The position numbers were made by a program, and so were the translations under genes. From the NCBI GenBank assembly GCA_022844345.1, contig JALHLU010000004.1, forward strand, positions 1-64,000: DNA of 64,000 bases, given 5' to 3'. The stretch comes from Hyphomonadaceae bacterium. GTDB taxonomy: Bacteria > Pseudomonadota > Alphaproteobacteria > Caulobacterales > Hyphomonadaceae. Shown here piece after piece: positions 19,245 to 28,624 of the stretch (position 1 is the stretch's first letter; the number at the start of each line of letters is the position of its first letter). The notes beneath the pieces were generated by a model. The model saw only the letters and a list, made by a program, of their open reading frames with translations, was not told the DNA's origin and searched no databases.

Positions 19245-20570
19245 TCAGCTTGCGCTGGCGGCTTCCAGCACCTTTGCCAGCATGTCCGTCGTCGGGAATC
19301 CGTCGGCCACCAGCGAGCGGTCCTTCTGGAATTTCTGCAGCGCGCCGCGCGTGCCGCGTCCGATGATGCCGTCAACCGCGCCGGCATTGTAGCCAAGCTT
19401 GTTAAGTCCTGCCTGCAGGTCCTTTGCTTCCTGCTGGGTCAGCATCTGGATGTCGGTTGGCCAAGGCCGCGACAGGTCAGGCCGCCCCGCCAGCCGGTCA
19501 GCAAGAAGCCCAACGGCCAGCGCATAACTGTCGGCATTGTTGTAGCGCTTGATGATCCCGAAATTGTCGAACAGCAGGAAGGCGGGTCCATACGATCCTG
19601 CCGGCAGGAACAACTCGGCCTGTAGCGTCTCCGATTGCGCAAAACTCTGCGCCGTCGCCGGCGCCAGCCCCGTCGCCTTCCACGCCGCAATCGTCAGCTT
19701 GCGCCCGTCGCCCAGCGAATAGTCATAGCCTGCGGGGATCAGCGTCTCGACAGCCCATGGCTGTCCCTCGCGCCAGCCATACGCCGTCAGGTAGTTCGCA
19801 GCTGAAGCCAGCGCATCGCCAGCATTGGCCCAGAGATCCTTGACGCCATCGCGATCGAAATCGCGGCCATATTGCAGCATGCTCGACGGCATGAACTGCG
19901 TCTGGCCCAACGCACCGGCCCACGACGCCTTGCGGAACTGGTCGCGCGTCGCCGAGCCATCCTCGATCAGCTGCATGATCGCCAGCAGCTCACCCTCGTT
20001 GAAATCCTTGCGCCGGCCGATCGCCGCCTGGCTCGCCAGCACGCGCGGCGCATCGTCCGTTCCGATGAAGCCGCCATAGCTCGACTCCATGCCCCAGATC
20101 GCCGCCACGATCTCGCGCGGCGGGGAATAGGAGGCCTCGACCGCCTCGAAAATCGAGGCATTGGCGGCAAGCTTCGCCTGGCCGTTGGCGATCCGCGTCG
20201 GGGAGACGGCGCTCTTGGCGTAGTCCCAGATCGGCTTCACGAACTCGGCCTGGTTGTCGAACGACTGCGCCTGCACGGCCTGTTCGACCGGAACCAGCCC
20301 GTCGAGCACGGCGCGGATCGTGGCCGCGCCACGGCCGGTGCCGCTCGCGCGCGAGGCGAACTGCACGCGCCAGGCGTCAAAGTTCTCATCGCCGGATGAG
20401 GCAAAGGAATGCCCGCCGCCCGAATTCCCGCTCGTGGAGGGCGGGGCGGGGGCAGCTGGCGGTGTCTGCGGCGCCGGGCCGCCGCCCGCGACCTTTGTCG
20501 TTTCGCAGGCCGCGAGGACAATGCCCAACACGATGCCTGCGGCCGCCCAGCGGAACGATCGAGCCGACAT
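19245..20570 (-). CDS. Membrane-bound lytic murein transglycosylase B family, with peptidoglycan-binding domain
   Basis: Cleaves the MurNAc-GlcNAc bond of peptidoglycan to the anhydro product. The 441 residues begin with a lipoprotein signal (VLAAC, Cys22) and a Pro/Gly linker. The SLT_2 (MltB) domain spans about residues 60-350, with the catalytic Glu in IWGMESSYGGFIG and the typical GALGQTQFMPSSML. The C-terminal 60 residues are a PG_binding_1 domain (LQAGLNKLGYNAGAVDGIIG, then GTRGALQKFQ). It sits on the inner face of the outer membrane if the lipobox is used. Confidence 0.93.
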   Translation of the reverse strand: MSARSFRWAAAGIVLGIVLAACETTKVAGGGPAPQTPPAAPAPPSTSGNSGGGHSFASSGDENFDAWRVQFASRASGTGRGAATIRAVLDGLVPVEQAVQAQSFDNQAEFVKPIWDYAKSAVSPTRIANGQAKLAANASIFEAVEASYSPPREIVAAIWGMESSYGGFIGTDDAPRVLASQAAIGRRKDFNEGELLAIMQLIEDGSATRDQFRKASWAGALGQTQFMPSSMLQYGRDFDRDGVKDLWANAGDALASAANYLTAYGWREGQPWAVETLIPAGYDYSLGDGRKLTIAAWKATGLAPATAQSFAQSETLQAELFLPAGSYGPAFLLFDNFGIIKRYNNADSYALAVGLLADRLAGRPDLSRPWPTDIQMLTQQEAKDLQAGLNKLGYNAGAVDGIIGRGTRGALQKFQKDRSLVADGFPTTDMLAKVLEAASAS

Positions 20571-20711
20571 GGTTAACTGTCCTCCGCAACCCAGGCCAAT
20601 CTAACACGGGAAACCGCGACAGACTGGCCGGTTTTTGATGCCAGACTTCGATGAATGACGCCCGAACGTTAAGGCCAATTTACGTTCTCCGCCGCGCAAC
20701 TTCGGGGCCGG

Positions 20712-20739
20712 TTGACAGGCGTGCGGGCCTCCAGTAGAT
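20712..20739 (+). promoter_or_regulatory. Probable sigma70-type promoter for rpmJ
   Basis: A perfect -35 box TTGACA at 20712-20717 is followed after 16 bases by TAGATG at 20734-20739, about 45 bases before the rpmJ start codon. The -10 match is partial. Confidence 0.5.
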
Positions 20740-20782
20740 GCCGCGCTCCCAATTCTGGTCGAAATAGTCCGGCGGCACGCCC

Positions 20783-20908
20783 ATGAAAGTCCGTTCTTCG
20801 CTCAAATCGCTCAAGGGCCGGCACCGCGACTGCAAGGTCGTTCGCCGCAAGGGTCGCGTTTACGTGATCAACAAGACGGACCCGCGCTTCAAGGCCAAGC
20901 AGGGCTGA
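20783..20908 (+). CDS. rpmJ: 50S ribosomal protein L36
   Basis: A 41-residue protein of the large ribosomal subunit: [17 protein letters not shown], then [20 protein letters not shown]. Only one of the Cys/His zinc ligands of the canonical C+ form remains, so this is the zinc-independent type that is usual in alphaproteobacteria. It stands alone, not in the spc operon, which is also common for this form. ATG 20783 follows ggcggc. Confidence 0.95.
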   Translation: MKVRSSLKSLKGRHRDCKVVRRKGRVYVINKTDPRFKAKQG

Positions 20909-20988
20909 TTGCCCGCCTGAAGCTTCTGCCGCCAGCCTGCTACTGAATGCGATCCCTTGCCCGTGCGCGGCCCGGCCCGCATAGTGGA

Positions 20989-21612
20989 ATGATGCTACGT
21001 TCCAGCCTCTCCGCAATCGTCGTGCTCGCGCTCCTCGGCGCCTGCGGCGACAAGGCGTTCGCCCCCGGCACAGCCGGCGATGCGGCCCGTCCGGGCGACC
21101 TTGCCGCCGGCGCTGACGCTATCGAGGAACCCCAGACCCTCGCGGAAGACCTGCTGGACAAGCTCAAGGACGTGCAGACCGACGAGGAAGCCGTCCAGCT
21201 GGAGACCGAGATTTTCGACTCATGGCTGTTTTCCGGCAGCGCCACGGTCGACGTCCTGATGAAGCGCGGCCTTGAATATCAGGCCGCCGAAGACCTCGAG
21301 GGCGCCCGCGACGCCTTCGACCGCGCCATCGCGATCAAGCCTGAATACGCCGAAGCGTGGAACCGCCGCGCCGTCCTGTTCTTCAGCGACGGCAAGTACG
21401 ATGAGGCCGTCGCCGACCTTGAATCCGCGATCCAGAACGAGCCTCGTCATTTCGGCGCATGGATTGGCCTCGCCATGATCTTCGAGGCGATCGACCGGCC
21501 GGACGCCGCCCTGCGCGCCTACGAGAAGGCGCTGGAAATCCACCCGCGTCTGCAGGATGCGATCCAGGGCAAGCGCCGCCTCGACCGGATGGTCAACGGC
21601 GCCCCGCTCTAG
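20989..21612 (+). CDS. Tetratricopeptide-repeat lipoprotein
   Basis: 207 residues from ATG 20989 (a second ATG follows at once). The signal ends in a lipobox (ALLGAC, Cys19). After a Pro/Asp-rich linker there are about three TPR units, for example LMKRGLEYQAAEDLEGARDA, AIKPEYAEAWNRRAVLFF and DEAVADLESAIQNEPRHFGA. It probably serves as a protein-protein scaffold in the periplasm; no enzyme motif is seen. The gene is 80 bases after rpmJ on the same strand. Confidence 0.82.
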   Translation: MMLRSSLSAIVVLALLGACGDKAFAPGTAGDAARPGDLAAGADAIEEPQTLAEDLLDKLKDVQTDEEAVQLETEIFDSWLFSGSATVDVLMKRGLEYQAAEDLEGARDAFDRAIAIKPEYAEAWNRRAVLFFSDGKYDEAVADLESAIQNEPRHFGAWIGLAMIFEAIDRPDAALRAYEKALEIHPRLQDAIQGKRRLDRMVNGAPL

Positions 21613-21739
21613 CCTCGCTCACCACCGCAACTCACAGCCCATCAACAGGGAATCGCTCCCCGGCTCGCCCGCGTCGTTGGATGTGCTGTGCCGCCCCGAT
21701 AGGGTGCCCCCTTGATCGAGAGCTTCCGGAGTAGACGAC

Positions 21740-22003
21740 ATGGATGACGGCGCAGCAGCAGCCGCCCTTACGCAAGCCGCGAAGGACAAGCTCAAGCAGA
21801 CGGTCATGAAGATCGAGAAGCTCGAGGAAGAGAAGAAAGAGATCGGCGGACAGATCAAGGACGTCTACCAGGAAGCCAAATCCATGGGCTACGACACCAA
21901 GGCCCTGCGCGCCGTGGTCCGCCTGCGCAAGATGGACCGCCAGGAACGCGAAGAAGCCGAAGCGATCCTCGACACATATCTGCTGGCGCTTGGCGAAATC
22001 TGA
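21740..22003 (+). CDS. gapR: GapR family (DUF2312) DNA-binding protein
   Basis: 87 residues. GapR of Caulobacter binds overtwisted AT-rich DNA ahead of replication and transcription and stimulates topoisomerases. Seen here are the coiled-coil N-terminus ([19 protein letters not shown]), the conserved core [18 protein letters not shown], and [20 protein letters not shown], all diagnostic of DUF2312. The length fits. It stands as a single gene after a 127-base gap. Confidence 0.92.
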   Translation: MDDGAAAAALTQAAKDKLKQTVMKIEKLEEEKKEIGGQIKDVYQEAKSMGYDTKALRAVVRLRKMDRQEREEAEAILDTYLLALGEI

Positions 22004-22021
22004 GGCCGGCACGCCCAGCGG

Positions 22022-22127
22022 CTGTCATCCCGGAAGCGCGCAGCGCTGTCCGGGACGCATTGCTCCACGCTGACACTGGCCTGATGAATCCCGGGTCTGC
22101 GTGCTTCGCACTGCGGCTGGGTGACAG
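22022..22127. repeat. REP-like palindromic intergenic element
   Basis: Nested inverted repeats: TCCCGGA (22028-22034) with TCCGGGA (22049-22055), and within it AGCGC with GCGCT. The outer arms CTGTCATCC (22022-22030) and GGGTGACAG (22119-22127) pair nearly perfectly around a second small hairpin. The pattern resembles the multicopy palindromes seen between genes in many alphaproteobacteria. Copy number outside the window is unknown. The rest of the gap to 22532 holds no gene I can support, only a short imperfect repeat of TTGCCTACTGCC at about 22499 and 22519. Confidence 0.6.
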
Positions 22128-22532
22128 CTGGCTGCGTCAGATTCGGCCGGTTAGCGGGGCCGCGCAGAAGAATCTTCGCGAGCACTTTCAGCTCACTACC
22201 GAAATCCAACTGTGGGACAGCCGCAATCTCATCCCCGCCCTCCAGAGCGGGCGTATATTGCGTCCATCGCCTCCGCACGGAGGGCTTCTGCAGAGACCTG
22301 TAGAGCGGGGCGATGCGGGCGGGAGCAATCCTGTTCGCGGGGACGCGGGCCATCCGCGCTTCGGACTACGAACCACGAACTACGGACTTCCATCTGCGGA
22401 GCAATCCGCATCCCCAGCCCTCCACTGATTTCAGGAAGGCGAAACGGAAACATCCCGCAGGGCAATCGGCCCGTGCGCATGAGAATCCGCGCCCTCTTGC
22501 CTACTGCCTGCCGCCCATTGCCTACTGCCCCC

Positions 22533-23027
22533 ATGCCCAAGCGGCCGACAACAAAACGGGAAGTCGACAAGCGCAAGACATCGAAGGCGCTGCGCAAGCT
22601 GCGACGCGTGGCTGACCGTGCGAGCGAGGAGGGCGGCCCTGGCCTCACCACATGGGAGAAGGACTTCGTCGAAGGCGTCTCCGGCCGGCTCGAAAAATAC
22701 GGCTCGGCCTTCCGCGATCCCGCCAAGGGCCGGCTCGAGGAGGCGCTGTCCAGCCGCCAGACCCACATCGTCCGTGTGATCGACAAGAAGTCGAGAAAGC
22801 CCGCCAAGGACGGGACCAACAAGGCTCCGAATTCCACCCTGTCGCGCGGCAAGCCGATGAAGGCGTCGGGCAAGCCCAAATGGACGCCCCGCGTCCGCGA
22901 CATCAACGACGATCCGGTCCAGTCTGAACCCCCGGCTCCCAGGCATGAGCCGCCTTCGCCTCCCGAGAAGCGCCGCATCCACCTCAAGGTGGTCCCCGGC
23001 GGCAAAACGACTGGCAGGGGCAGGTGA
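22533..23027 (+). CDS. Hypothetical basic protein
   Basis: 164 residues from ATG 22533 (MPKRPTTKREVDKRKTS). The N-terminal 90 residues are helical and charged (TWEKDFVEGVSGRLEKYGSA, then RLEEALSSRQTHIVRVIDKK). The C-terminal half is disordered, rich in Lys, Arg and Pro, with DPVQSEPPAPRHEPPSPPEK. The strong basic charge suggests nucleic-acid binding, but no known domain is recognised. A longer in-frame extension upstream covers the intergenic repeat and is rejected. The next gene on the same strand begins 36 bases after the stop. Confidence 0.65.
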   Translation: MPKRPTTKREVDKRKTSKALRKLRRVADRASEEGGPGLTTWEKDFVEGVSGRLEKYGSAFRDPAKGRLEEALSSRQTHIVRVIDKKSRKPAKDGTNKAPNSTLSRGKPMKASGKPKWTPRVRDINDDPVQSEPPAPRHEPPSPPEKRRIHLKVVPGGKTTGRGR

Positions 23028-23063
23028 AACCGCAGCTTGCGCGAACGGCCCCGGCGCGAGAAC

Positions 23064-24284
23064 ATGGCCATGGGGAAGTTGATTGCGGATAGACGGGCCA
23101 TGACGAAGGGGTTGGCGCTCGGTTTGGCGCTTCTGGGAACTGTGCTTGCGTCCGGCGAGGCCGCAGCCCAGCGCGACCCGCTCGGCGGGCAGTTCGGCGT
23201 TGTCGAGGTTGCCCTGTCGCCGTTGGAGGCCGCCCGCGACGTGGAGTTGATGGCGGATTCCCTCGGCAAGATTGCGCCCCAGCGCCCGGGCGTGGTCGAC
23301 ACCTATGTCCTCACCGCATCCTTCTGGAACGATCCCGTCTTCGAGAATGAGGCGAAGGAAGCTGCCGGCGTGCTCGCCCGCCGCTATGATGCGTCCGACC
23401 GCACTATTGTCCTATCGGCCGGCCGTGGCGCCCGCTCGCAACGCGTTTACCCGCAGGCCAGCCCGAACAATTTCAACGCCGCCATCGGCCGCATCGCGAA
23501 GACGATGGACCCGAAGGAAGACCTGCTGGTCGTCTTCGTCACCTCCCATGGTGGGGAGGATGGCGCCGTCGCCCTGCAGGAACAGGGGCGCATGGGCGGG
23601 GCGCTCCGTGCGCTCCACCTGCGCACGTCGCTGCAGCAGGCCGGCATCCAGACCAAGCTGGTGATCGTCTCGGCCTGCTTCTCGGGCCACTTCATCCTGC
23701 CCTTCAGCAATCCGGACACCGTCGTGCTCACCGCCGCCGCCGCCGACAAGACGTCGTTCGGCTGCGAACCCAGCCGTGACTGGACCTTCTTCGGAGATGC
23801 GCTGTTCAATCACTCGATGCGTGGCGGCGCGGGTGTAATTGCCGCGTTTGAGGAAGCCCGCGGAATCATCTCGGGATGGGAAGGCAACATGCACAGCGGC
23901 TGGCAGGCCAAGCCCCAGTCGGTTCGTGCGCGCGAGCCCGAGCCGCTGGCCTCCAACCCGCAGATGGCGATTGGCGAGAAAGCGCTCGCGGTGATCAATG
24001 CCGCTGAGAGCTATGGCACCGCGATCTCGTGCGCCGCGCACCTGTCGTTCGCGCTCGATCGCGCCAAGACCGGGCGTGCGCTGAAGGGGCTCAACGACAT
24101 CGGCGCGCTCACCACCGCGCTCAGCCAGGCCACCGATCGCGCCACCGCCGAGGGTCAGACCCGCGGCCACACGGCGCAGGAAACGGGCAGGGCGATCGCG
24201 ACATCCTCAGCCACCGCGCTGCAGCTGTATCAGGGCCAGCAGGACTACATCGTCGGCCACGCCACGACCTGCATGGGGGCGTGA
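23064..24284 (+). CDS. Secreted C13 (legumain-like) family cysteine peptidase
   Basis: About 406 residues with a signal peptide ending AAAQ. The catalytic dyad of the C13/caspase-like fold is visible: His162 in VFVTSHGGEDG and Cys205 in VSACFSGHFI, each after a hydrophobic strand. SPNNFNAAIGRIA and DKTSFGCEPSRDWTFFGDALF are further family-like segments. Legumain-type enzymes cleave after Asn or Asp; bacterial members are poorly studied. The C-terminal 100 residues are helical and without a known domain. The start at 23064 is uncertain; 23070 and 23100 are in-frame Met codons. Confidence 0.82.
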   Translation: MAMGKLIADRRAMTKGLALGLALLGTVLASGEAAAQRDPLGGQFGVVEVALSPLEAARDVELMADSLGKIAPQRPGVVDTYVLTASFWNDPVFENEAKEAAGVLARRYDASDRTIVLSAGRGARSQRVYPQASPNNFNAAIGRIAKTMDPKEDLLVVFVTSHGGEDGAVALQEQGRMGGALRALHLRTSLQQAGIQTKLVIVSACFSGHFILPFSNPDTVVLTAAAADKTSFGCEPSRDWTFFGDALFNHSMRGGAGVIAAFEEARGIISGWEGNMHSGWQAKPQSVRAREPEPLASNPQMAIGEKALAVINAAESYGTAISCAAHLSFALDRAKTGRALKGLNDIGALTTALSQATDRATAEGQTRGHTAQETGRAIATSSATALQLYQGQQDYIVGHATTCMGA

Positions 24285-24294
24285 GGCTGATAGC

Positions 24295-25488
24295 CTACCG
24301 CCCCAGTTCCTTCGTCGCCTCTTCCACGCCCTTCACCGTCAGCGGGAACATCCGGTGCTGGCCGACAATGGTGCGGATCATCTCGGTTGAGCCCGAATAG
24401 TCCCAGCCCGACGGATGCGTGGGGTTGAGCCATGCAAGGTGCGGATAGATGTCGACGAAGCGCTGCAACCACACGGCGCCCGGCTCCTCGTTCCAGTGCT
24501 CCACCGAGCCGCCCGGATAGGTGATCTCGTAGGGGCTCATGGCGGCATCGCCCACGATGATGACCTTATAGTCCGCGGAAAACTTGTGCAGCACATCCCA
24601 GGTCGGGATCTTGCTCACGCCGCGCCGGCGATTGTCCTTCCACACGCCTTCGTAGATGCAGTTGTGGAAATAGAAGAATTCGAGATTCTTGAACTCGGTC
24701 CGCGCCGCCGAGAACAATTCCTCGCAGGCCTTCACGTGCGGATCCATCGATCCGCCGATGTCGAGGAACATCAGGAGCTTCACGGCATTGCGCCGCTCGG
24801 GGCGCATGACGATGTCGATATAGCCTTCCTTGGCGGTCTTCTTGATTGTGCCATCAAGATCGAGCTCTTCGGCGGCGCCATCGCGCGCCCATTTGCGCAG
24901 GCGGCGTAGCGCGACCTTCAGGTTGCGCGTGCCGATCTCGACCGAGTCGTCGAGGTTCTTGAACTCGCGCTTGTCCCACACCTTCACGGCGCGCTGGTGG
25001 CGGCTCTTGTCCTGCCCGATGCGCACGCCTTCCGGGTTGTAGCCATGCGCGCCATAGGGCGAGGTGCCGGCCGTGCCGATCATCTTGTTGCCGCCCTCGT
25101 GGCGCTTCTTCTGTTCTTCCATCCGCTGCTTCAGCGTCTCCATGAGCTTGTCCCAGCCGCCCATGGCCTCGATCATCTTCTTGTCTTCTTCCGAGAGGAA
25201 TTTCTCGGACATCTTCTTCAGCCACTCTTCCGGGAACTGGTGGACGTCGACGCCCTCGGAGAATGAATCGAGCCCCTTGAAGACGTGGCCGAACACCTTG
25301 TCGAAGCGGTCGAGATGCTTCTCGTCCTTCACCAGGGTGGCGCGCGCAAGATAGTAGAAATCCTGCACCTCATTGCCGCCATCACCGCCGACCACACCCT
25401 TGTCCATGGCCTCGAGCAGGGTCAGGTATTCCTTGAGCGTCACCGGCACCTTGGCGGAGCGCAGCTCATGGAAAAAATGCTGGAACAT
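24295..25488 (-). CDS. VWA domain protein, CoxE-like
   Basis: 397 residues. Starts MFQHFFHELRSAKVPVTLKEY, typical of the CoxE-like VWA group that works with MoxR-type AAA+ ATPases in metalloenzyme or complex assembly. The VWA domain in the C-terminal half has a MIDAS-type DIGGSMD and later VIIVGDAAMSPYE. No MoxR gene is in view directly upstream on this strand; the partner may be elsewhere. It converges with the C13 peptidase gene with only 10 bases between stops. Confidence 0.87.
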   Translation of the reverse strand: MFQHFFHELRSAKVPVTLKEYLTLLEAMDKGVVGGDGGNEVQDFYYLARATLVKDEKHLDRFDKVFGHVFKGLDSFSEGVDVHQFPEEWLKKMSEKFLSEEDKKMIEAMGGWDKLMETLKQRMEEQKKRHEGGNKMIGTAGTSPYGAHGYNPEGVRIGQDKSRHQRAVKVWDKREFKNLDDSVEIGTRNLKVALRRLRKWARDGAAEELDLDGTIKKTAKEGYIDIVMRPERRNAVKLLMFLDIGGSMDPHVKACEELFSAARTEFKNLEFFYFHNCIYEGVWKDNRRRGVSKIPTWDVLHKFSADYKVIIVGDAAMSPYEITYPGGSVEHWNEEPGAVWLQRFVDIYPHLAWLNPTHPSGWDYSGSTEMIRTIVGQHRMFPLTVKGVEEATKELGR

Positions 25489-25580
25489 GGGTCAGCCTCT
25501 CAGGGGCGGTTTCCTGCGCAGGGGCCAAGCCTAGCCGGAAGCCGCTCCGAGGGCAAAGGGGCGGGGACTATTGGGTGAAA

Positions 25581-26402
25581 TCAGCCCGCGTCATCATCGC
25601 TGGGCGGGGCGCTGCTGTCATACTGCATCGCCTGTTCCAGTGGGCGCACGGTCTTGTTCGGCAGCGCCTCGAAGGTCGCGATCTCGATCTCGAGTGCAGG
25701 CGCGCCATTGCGCTCGATCTTGATGATCTTCGGCCATTTCACGCCGTTGCTGGTGATCTCGCCGGAGAAGCTTGCCATGGTGACGCTGGCGGCTCCGGTC
25801 TTGGGATCGGTGCCGGCATGGCCGCCCCGCACCAGCTTTCCTGACGCATCGAACTCCAGCTCGGACGCGGGCGCGCCCGGGTGCGCGACCTGGATGGCGC
25901 GCGTGCCGTCTGCGCCCACAGGTTGCTCGTCCACACTCACGCCAGCAGCCTTCAGCGGCGCCAGCAGCATCATGCTGTAGAAAGCAAGCTGCTCATTCTC
26001 GAACTTCGCAGCCGGCGCGGCCATCGGCTGCCAGGTGACGCGGTTCACGTCCCACGCCTTGCCGAGCTCGGCCTGCACCGTCTTGGCCGTCTTAGGTTCT
26101 GCGCCCTTGGCCCAGCTTGTCAGGCGATAGAAGCTGAAGGGACGAACCAGCACGGCCACATTCTGCTCGGTCGTGGTCCCGTCCACCGTCACCTTGGCGG
26201 CGCCAGTGAAGTAGATCTCCTTGACCTTGCCTAGCGCGGCCTCTCCGCCCGCCGCCTCTATCGCGACATCGAGCACGCTCTTGCCGGCGTAGATGCCAGC
26301 GTCAACGGCGGCGGCGTCAGCCGGCGGCGCGTCGGTGGTGGCGCACCCGCCCAGAGCGGCGGCCAGCGCCGCGCACGCGATCAGGGTCCTGGAAACAGCC
26401 AT
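25581..26402 (-). CDS. Hypothetical lipoprotein (LolA-like size and layout)
   Basis: 273 residues with a lipoprotein signal (AALGGC). The body has alternating beta-type segments (EIYFTGAAKVTVDGTT, VLVRPFSFYRLTSWA, TIRAIQ-like and SELEFDASGKLVRGGHAG) and ends in an acidic tail SSAPPSDDDAG. The pattern resembles secreted proteins with an outer-membrane lipoprotein-sorting fold, but I cannot assign a family. It stands alone between the VWA gene and the next lipoprotein gene on the same strand. Confidence 0.7.
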   Translation of the reverse strand: MAVSRTLIACAALAAALGGCATTDAPPADAAAVDAGIYAGKSVLDVAIEAAGGEAALGKVKEIYFTGAAKVTVDGTTTEQNVAVLVRPFSFYRLTSWAKGAEPKTAKTVQAELGKAWDVNRVTWQPMAAPAAKFENEQLAFYSMMLLAPLKAAGVSVDEQPVGADGTRAIQVAHPGAPASELEFDASGKLVRGGHAGTDPKTGAASVTMASFSGEITSNGVKWPKIIKIERNGAPALEIEIATFEALPNKTVRPLEQAMQYDSSAPPSDDDAG

Positions 26403-26595
26403 ATGAGCACTCCCCGTGATTCTGCCTCGCCGGCGTTGTCCGCCGATCGGTGCAAGGCTTTAGCCCATCCGCCGGGTCCCTGCGAAGCGTCCGGAACGCC
26501 GCGGCGGCACAAAGGCCCGTGATCGGCCGGGGAAATGTTTTCAGGCGACCTTGAGCTGAATCAAGGACCCGGCCGCTTCGGGCTGGACGGCGGCG

Positions 26596-26970
26596 TCAGC
26601 TGACCTTGTCGCGCAGGGAGGCAAGCGTTGCCTTCGCGTCATACTGTCTTGGCCCGCCAGCCAGCGTCTCGCCCTTGCCCATGACGATAACCAGCGTCTG
26701 CGTGTTGCGGCCGTCGAGTTTGCCGTCGACCTTGCTCTGAATCTCGAACCACTCATTGCCCGCATCAAGCGTGACCTGCGCCGCGCGCGCCAGCGCCCTG
26801 TCGCCGACGAGCCGGACCGAGGCCTCATCCTGCGCAGTGTAGGCGATGCGATAGCGCCCGCCCGACATCGATTCTTCGGTGAAGCCGGAAAGGGGCTGGG
26901 GACTACTGCCCGGCAAGGATGTGCAAGCCGCTAACGACATGACCGCCAGGGTCAGAATGAACTTCTTCAT
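26596..26970 (-). CDS. CC0125/CC1285 family lipoprotein
   Basis: 124 residues with signal MKKFILTLAVMSLAAC. Then comes the family core: FTEESMSGGRYRIAYTAQDEA, followed by VRLVGDRALARAAQVTLDAG and NEWFEI, as in the Caulobacter CC0125/CC1285 group. The function of this group is unknown. No operon partner is obvious. Confidence 0.78.
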   Translation of the reverse strand: MKKFILTLAVMSLAACTSLPGSSPQPLSGFTEESMSGGRYRIAYTAQDEASVRLVGDRALARAAQVTLDAGNEWFEIQSKVDGKLDGRNTQTLVIVMGKGETLAGGPRQYDAKATLASLRDKVS

Positions 26971-27034
26971 GTGAACATTCCCGATCGACCGTCTAACCCG
27001 AAATTACGCCCGGTCCGGATTCTGGTTCCATACG

Positions 27035-28624
27035 TCAGGGCAGGGTACGGAAAAATTCCGGCGCCGATCGCGCCTGCGACTTCTGTTCGTAGGCATAGGC
27101 AAGGCCCAGCAGAGTCCCCTCGGACCATTTGGCGCCAAAGAAGGAGAGGCCCACGGGAAGGTCACGCACTTCGCCCATCGGCACGGTGATGTGCGGATAC
27201 CCTGACACGGCCGCAAGGCTCGATGACGAGCCGAGGAAATGGTCGCCGTTCACCGGATCGGTCGGCCAGGCCGGGCCGCCCGTCGGCGCCACCAGGGCAA
27301 CGACGTAGTTGGCGGTGAGCAGCCGGTCGATGCCCTCAGGGCCTGCCAGGCGGGCAGCCGTGGCTTTCGCATCAAGATACGCCTTGTCCGTCAGCGCCGG
27401 GGCCTTCGCGGCCTGCTCGAAAATTTCCTGCCCAAAGAACTCGGTTTCGGCTGCCGTGGCGGCGTTGAACGCGATCAGGTCGGCCAGCGTTCGCGCCTTC
27501 ACGCCTTCCGGCGCGGTTGCCAGATAGGCTTCGACGCCCGCGCGGAATTCCGCGAGCAGCACCGTGTACTCAGCCGCGCCCATCGCGCTCATGTCGCCGC
27601 CGAAATCCTTGATCTCGACCAGAACCGCGCCGGCTTCTTCCAGCACACTCAGCGCCTCGGCGAAGGCGGCGTCCGTTGGCGCATGATATCCGGCCTCGAA
27701 TCGCGCCACGCCGATTCGCTTGCCCTGCAGCGCATTGGCGTCGAGCGCGGCGGAGTAGTCCTGCTTGCGTGCATCCGCCTCCGCCGTGGCGGGGTCGGCG
27801 GGGTCCGTGCCTGCAATGACTGAAAGGAGCAGGGCGGCGTCCGCCACCGTCAGCACCATGGGCCCAGCCGTGTCCTGCGTGGCGCTGATCGGCACGATGT
27901 GCGTGCGCGAAACCAGCCCAACGGTCGGCTTGAGGCCGACAATACCGTTGGCCGAGGCCGGGCACACGATTGATCCATCCGTCTCCGTTCCGATCGCCGC
28001 CGCAGCAAGGCCTGCCGCCATGGCCGCGCCCGATCCAGAGGATGAACCGCACGGATTGCGGTCCAGCACGTGCGGATTGCGCGTCTGCCCGCCCACGGCG
28101 CTCCAGCCCGATGTCGACGCCGTGGAGCGGAAATTGGCCCATTCGCTGAGATTGGTCTTGCCCAGGATTACTGCGCCGGCCGCCCGCAGCCGCGACGCCA
28201 GCGGCGCATCCCTCCCGGTGACGTTGAGTTGAAGCGCCAGCGATCCGGCAGTCGTCGGCATCGGGTCGGACGTATCGATATTGTCCTTCAGGAGGATCGG
28301 CACGCCATGAAGCGGTCCCTTCGATATGCCTTCCGCCAGCAGGGCGTCGAGCGCCTGCGCCTCTGCCAGCGCGTTGGGATTGAGAGCGAGCACTGCGTTC
28401 AGCATGGGCCCGGCATCGTCCACCGCTGCAATGCGATCGAGGAAGGCCTGAACCACCAAAGCAGAGGTTATGCGCTTTTCGGCGATGTCGGCTGCAATGG
28501 TCACCAGCGATTTCGGTTCGGCCACGAGGGCCGAAAAATCGTCCGTGTCCGGCGCTGCCGGCGGCGTCTCGCCCTGACAGGCTGACGCAACAAAAAGTGA
28601 AGCGATCGCCAGAAATCTTTTCAA
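27035..28624 (-). CDS. Secreted amidase (amidase signature family), lipoprotein
   Basis: 529 residues from a TTG start at 28624, chosen because ggagag precedes it and a lipoprotein signal follows directly (IASLFVASAC, Cys16); a longer in-frame ATG start would disrupt the signal. The Ser-cisSer-Lys machinery of the family is present: Lys in ILLKDNIDT, and the Gly/Ser-rich CGSSSGSGAAMAAG followed by GTETDGSIVCPA. It hydrolyses an unknown amide in the periplasm. Upstream codons to 28708 are also open. Confidence 0.88.
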   Translation of the reverse strand: MKRFLAIASLFVASACQGETPPAAPDTDDFSALVAEPKSLVTIAADIAEKRITSALVVQAFLDRIAAVDDAGPMLNAVLALNPNALAEAQALDALLAEGISKGPLHGVPILLKDNIDTSDPMPTTAGSLALQLNVTGRDAPLASRLRAAGAVILGKTNLSEWANFRSTASTSGWSAVGGQTRNPHVLDRNPCGSSSGSGAAMAAGLAAAAIGTETDGSIVCPASANGIVGLKPTVGLVSRTHIVPISATQDTAGPMVLTVADAALLLSVIAGTDPADPATAEADARKQDYSAALDANALQGKRIGVARFEAGYHAPTDAAFAEALSVLEEAGAVLVEIKDFGGDMSAMGAAEYTVLLAEFRAGVEAYLATAPEGVKARTLADLIAFNAATAAETEFFGQEIFEQAAKAPALTDKAYLDAKATAARLAGPEGIDRLLTANYVVALVAPTGGPAWPTDPVNGDHFLGSSSSLAAVSGYPHITVPMGEVRDLPVGLSFFGAKWSEGTLLGLAYAYEQKSQARSAPEFFRTLP

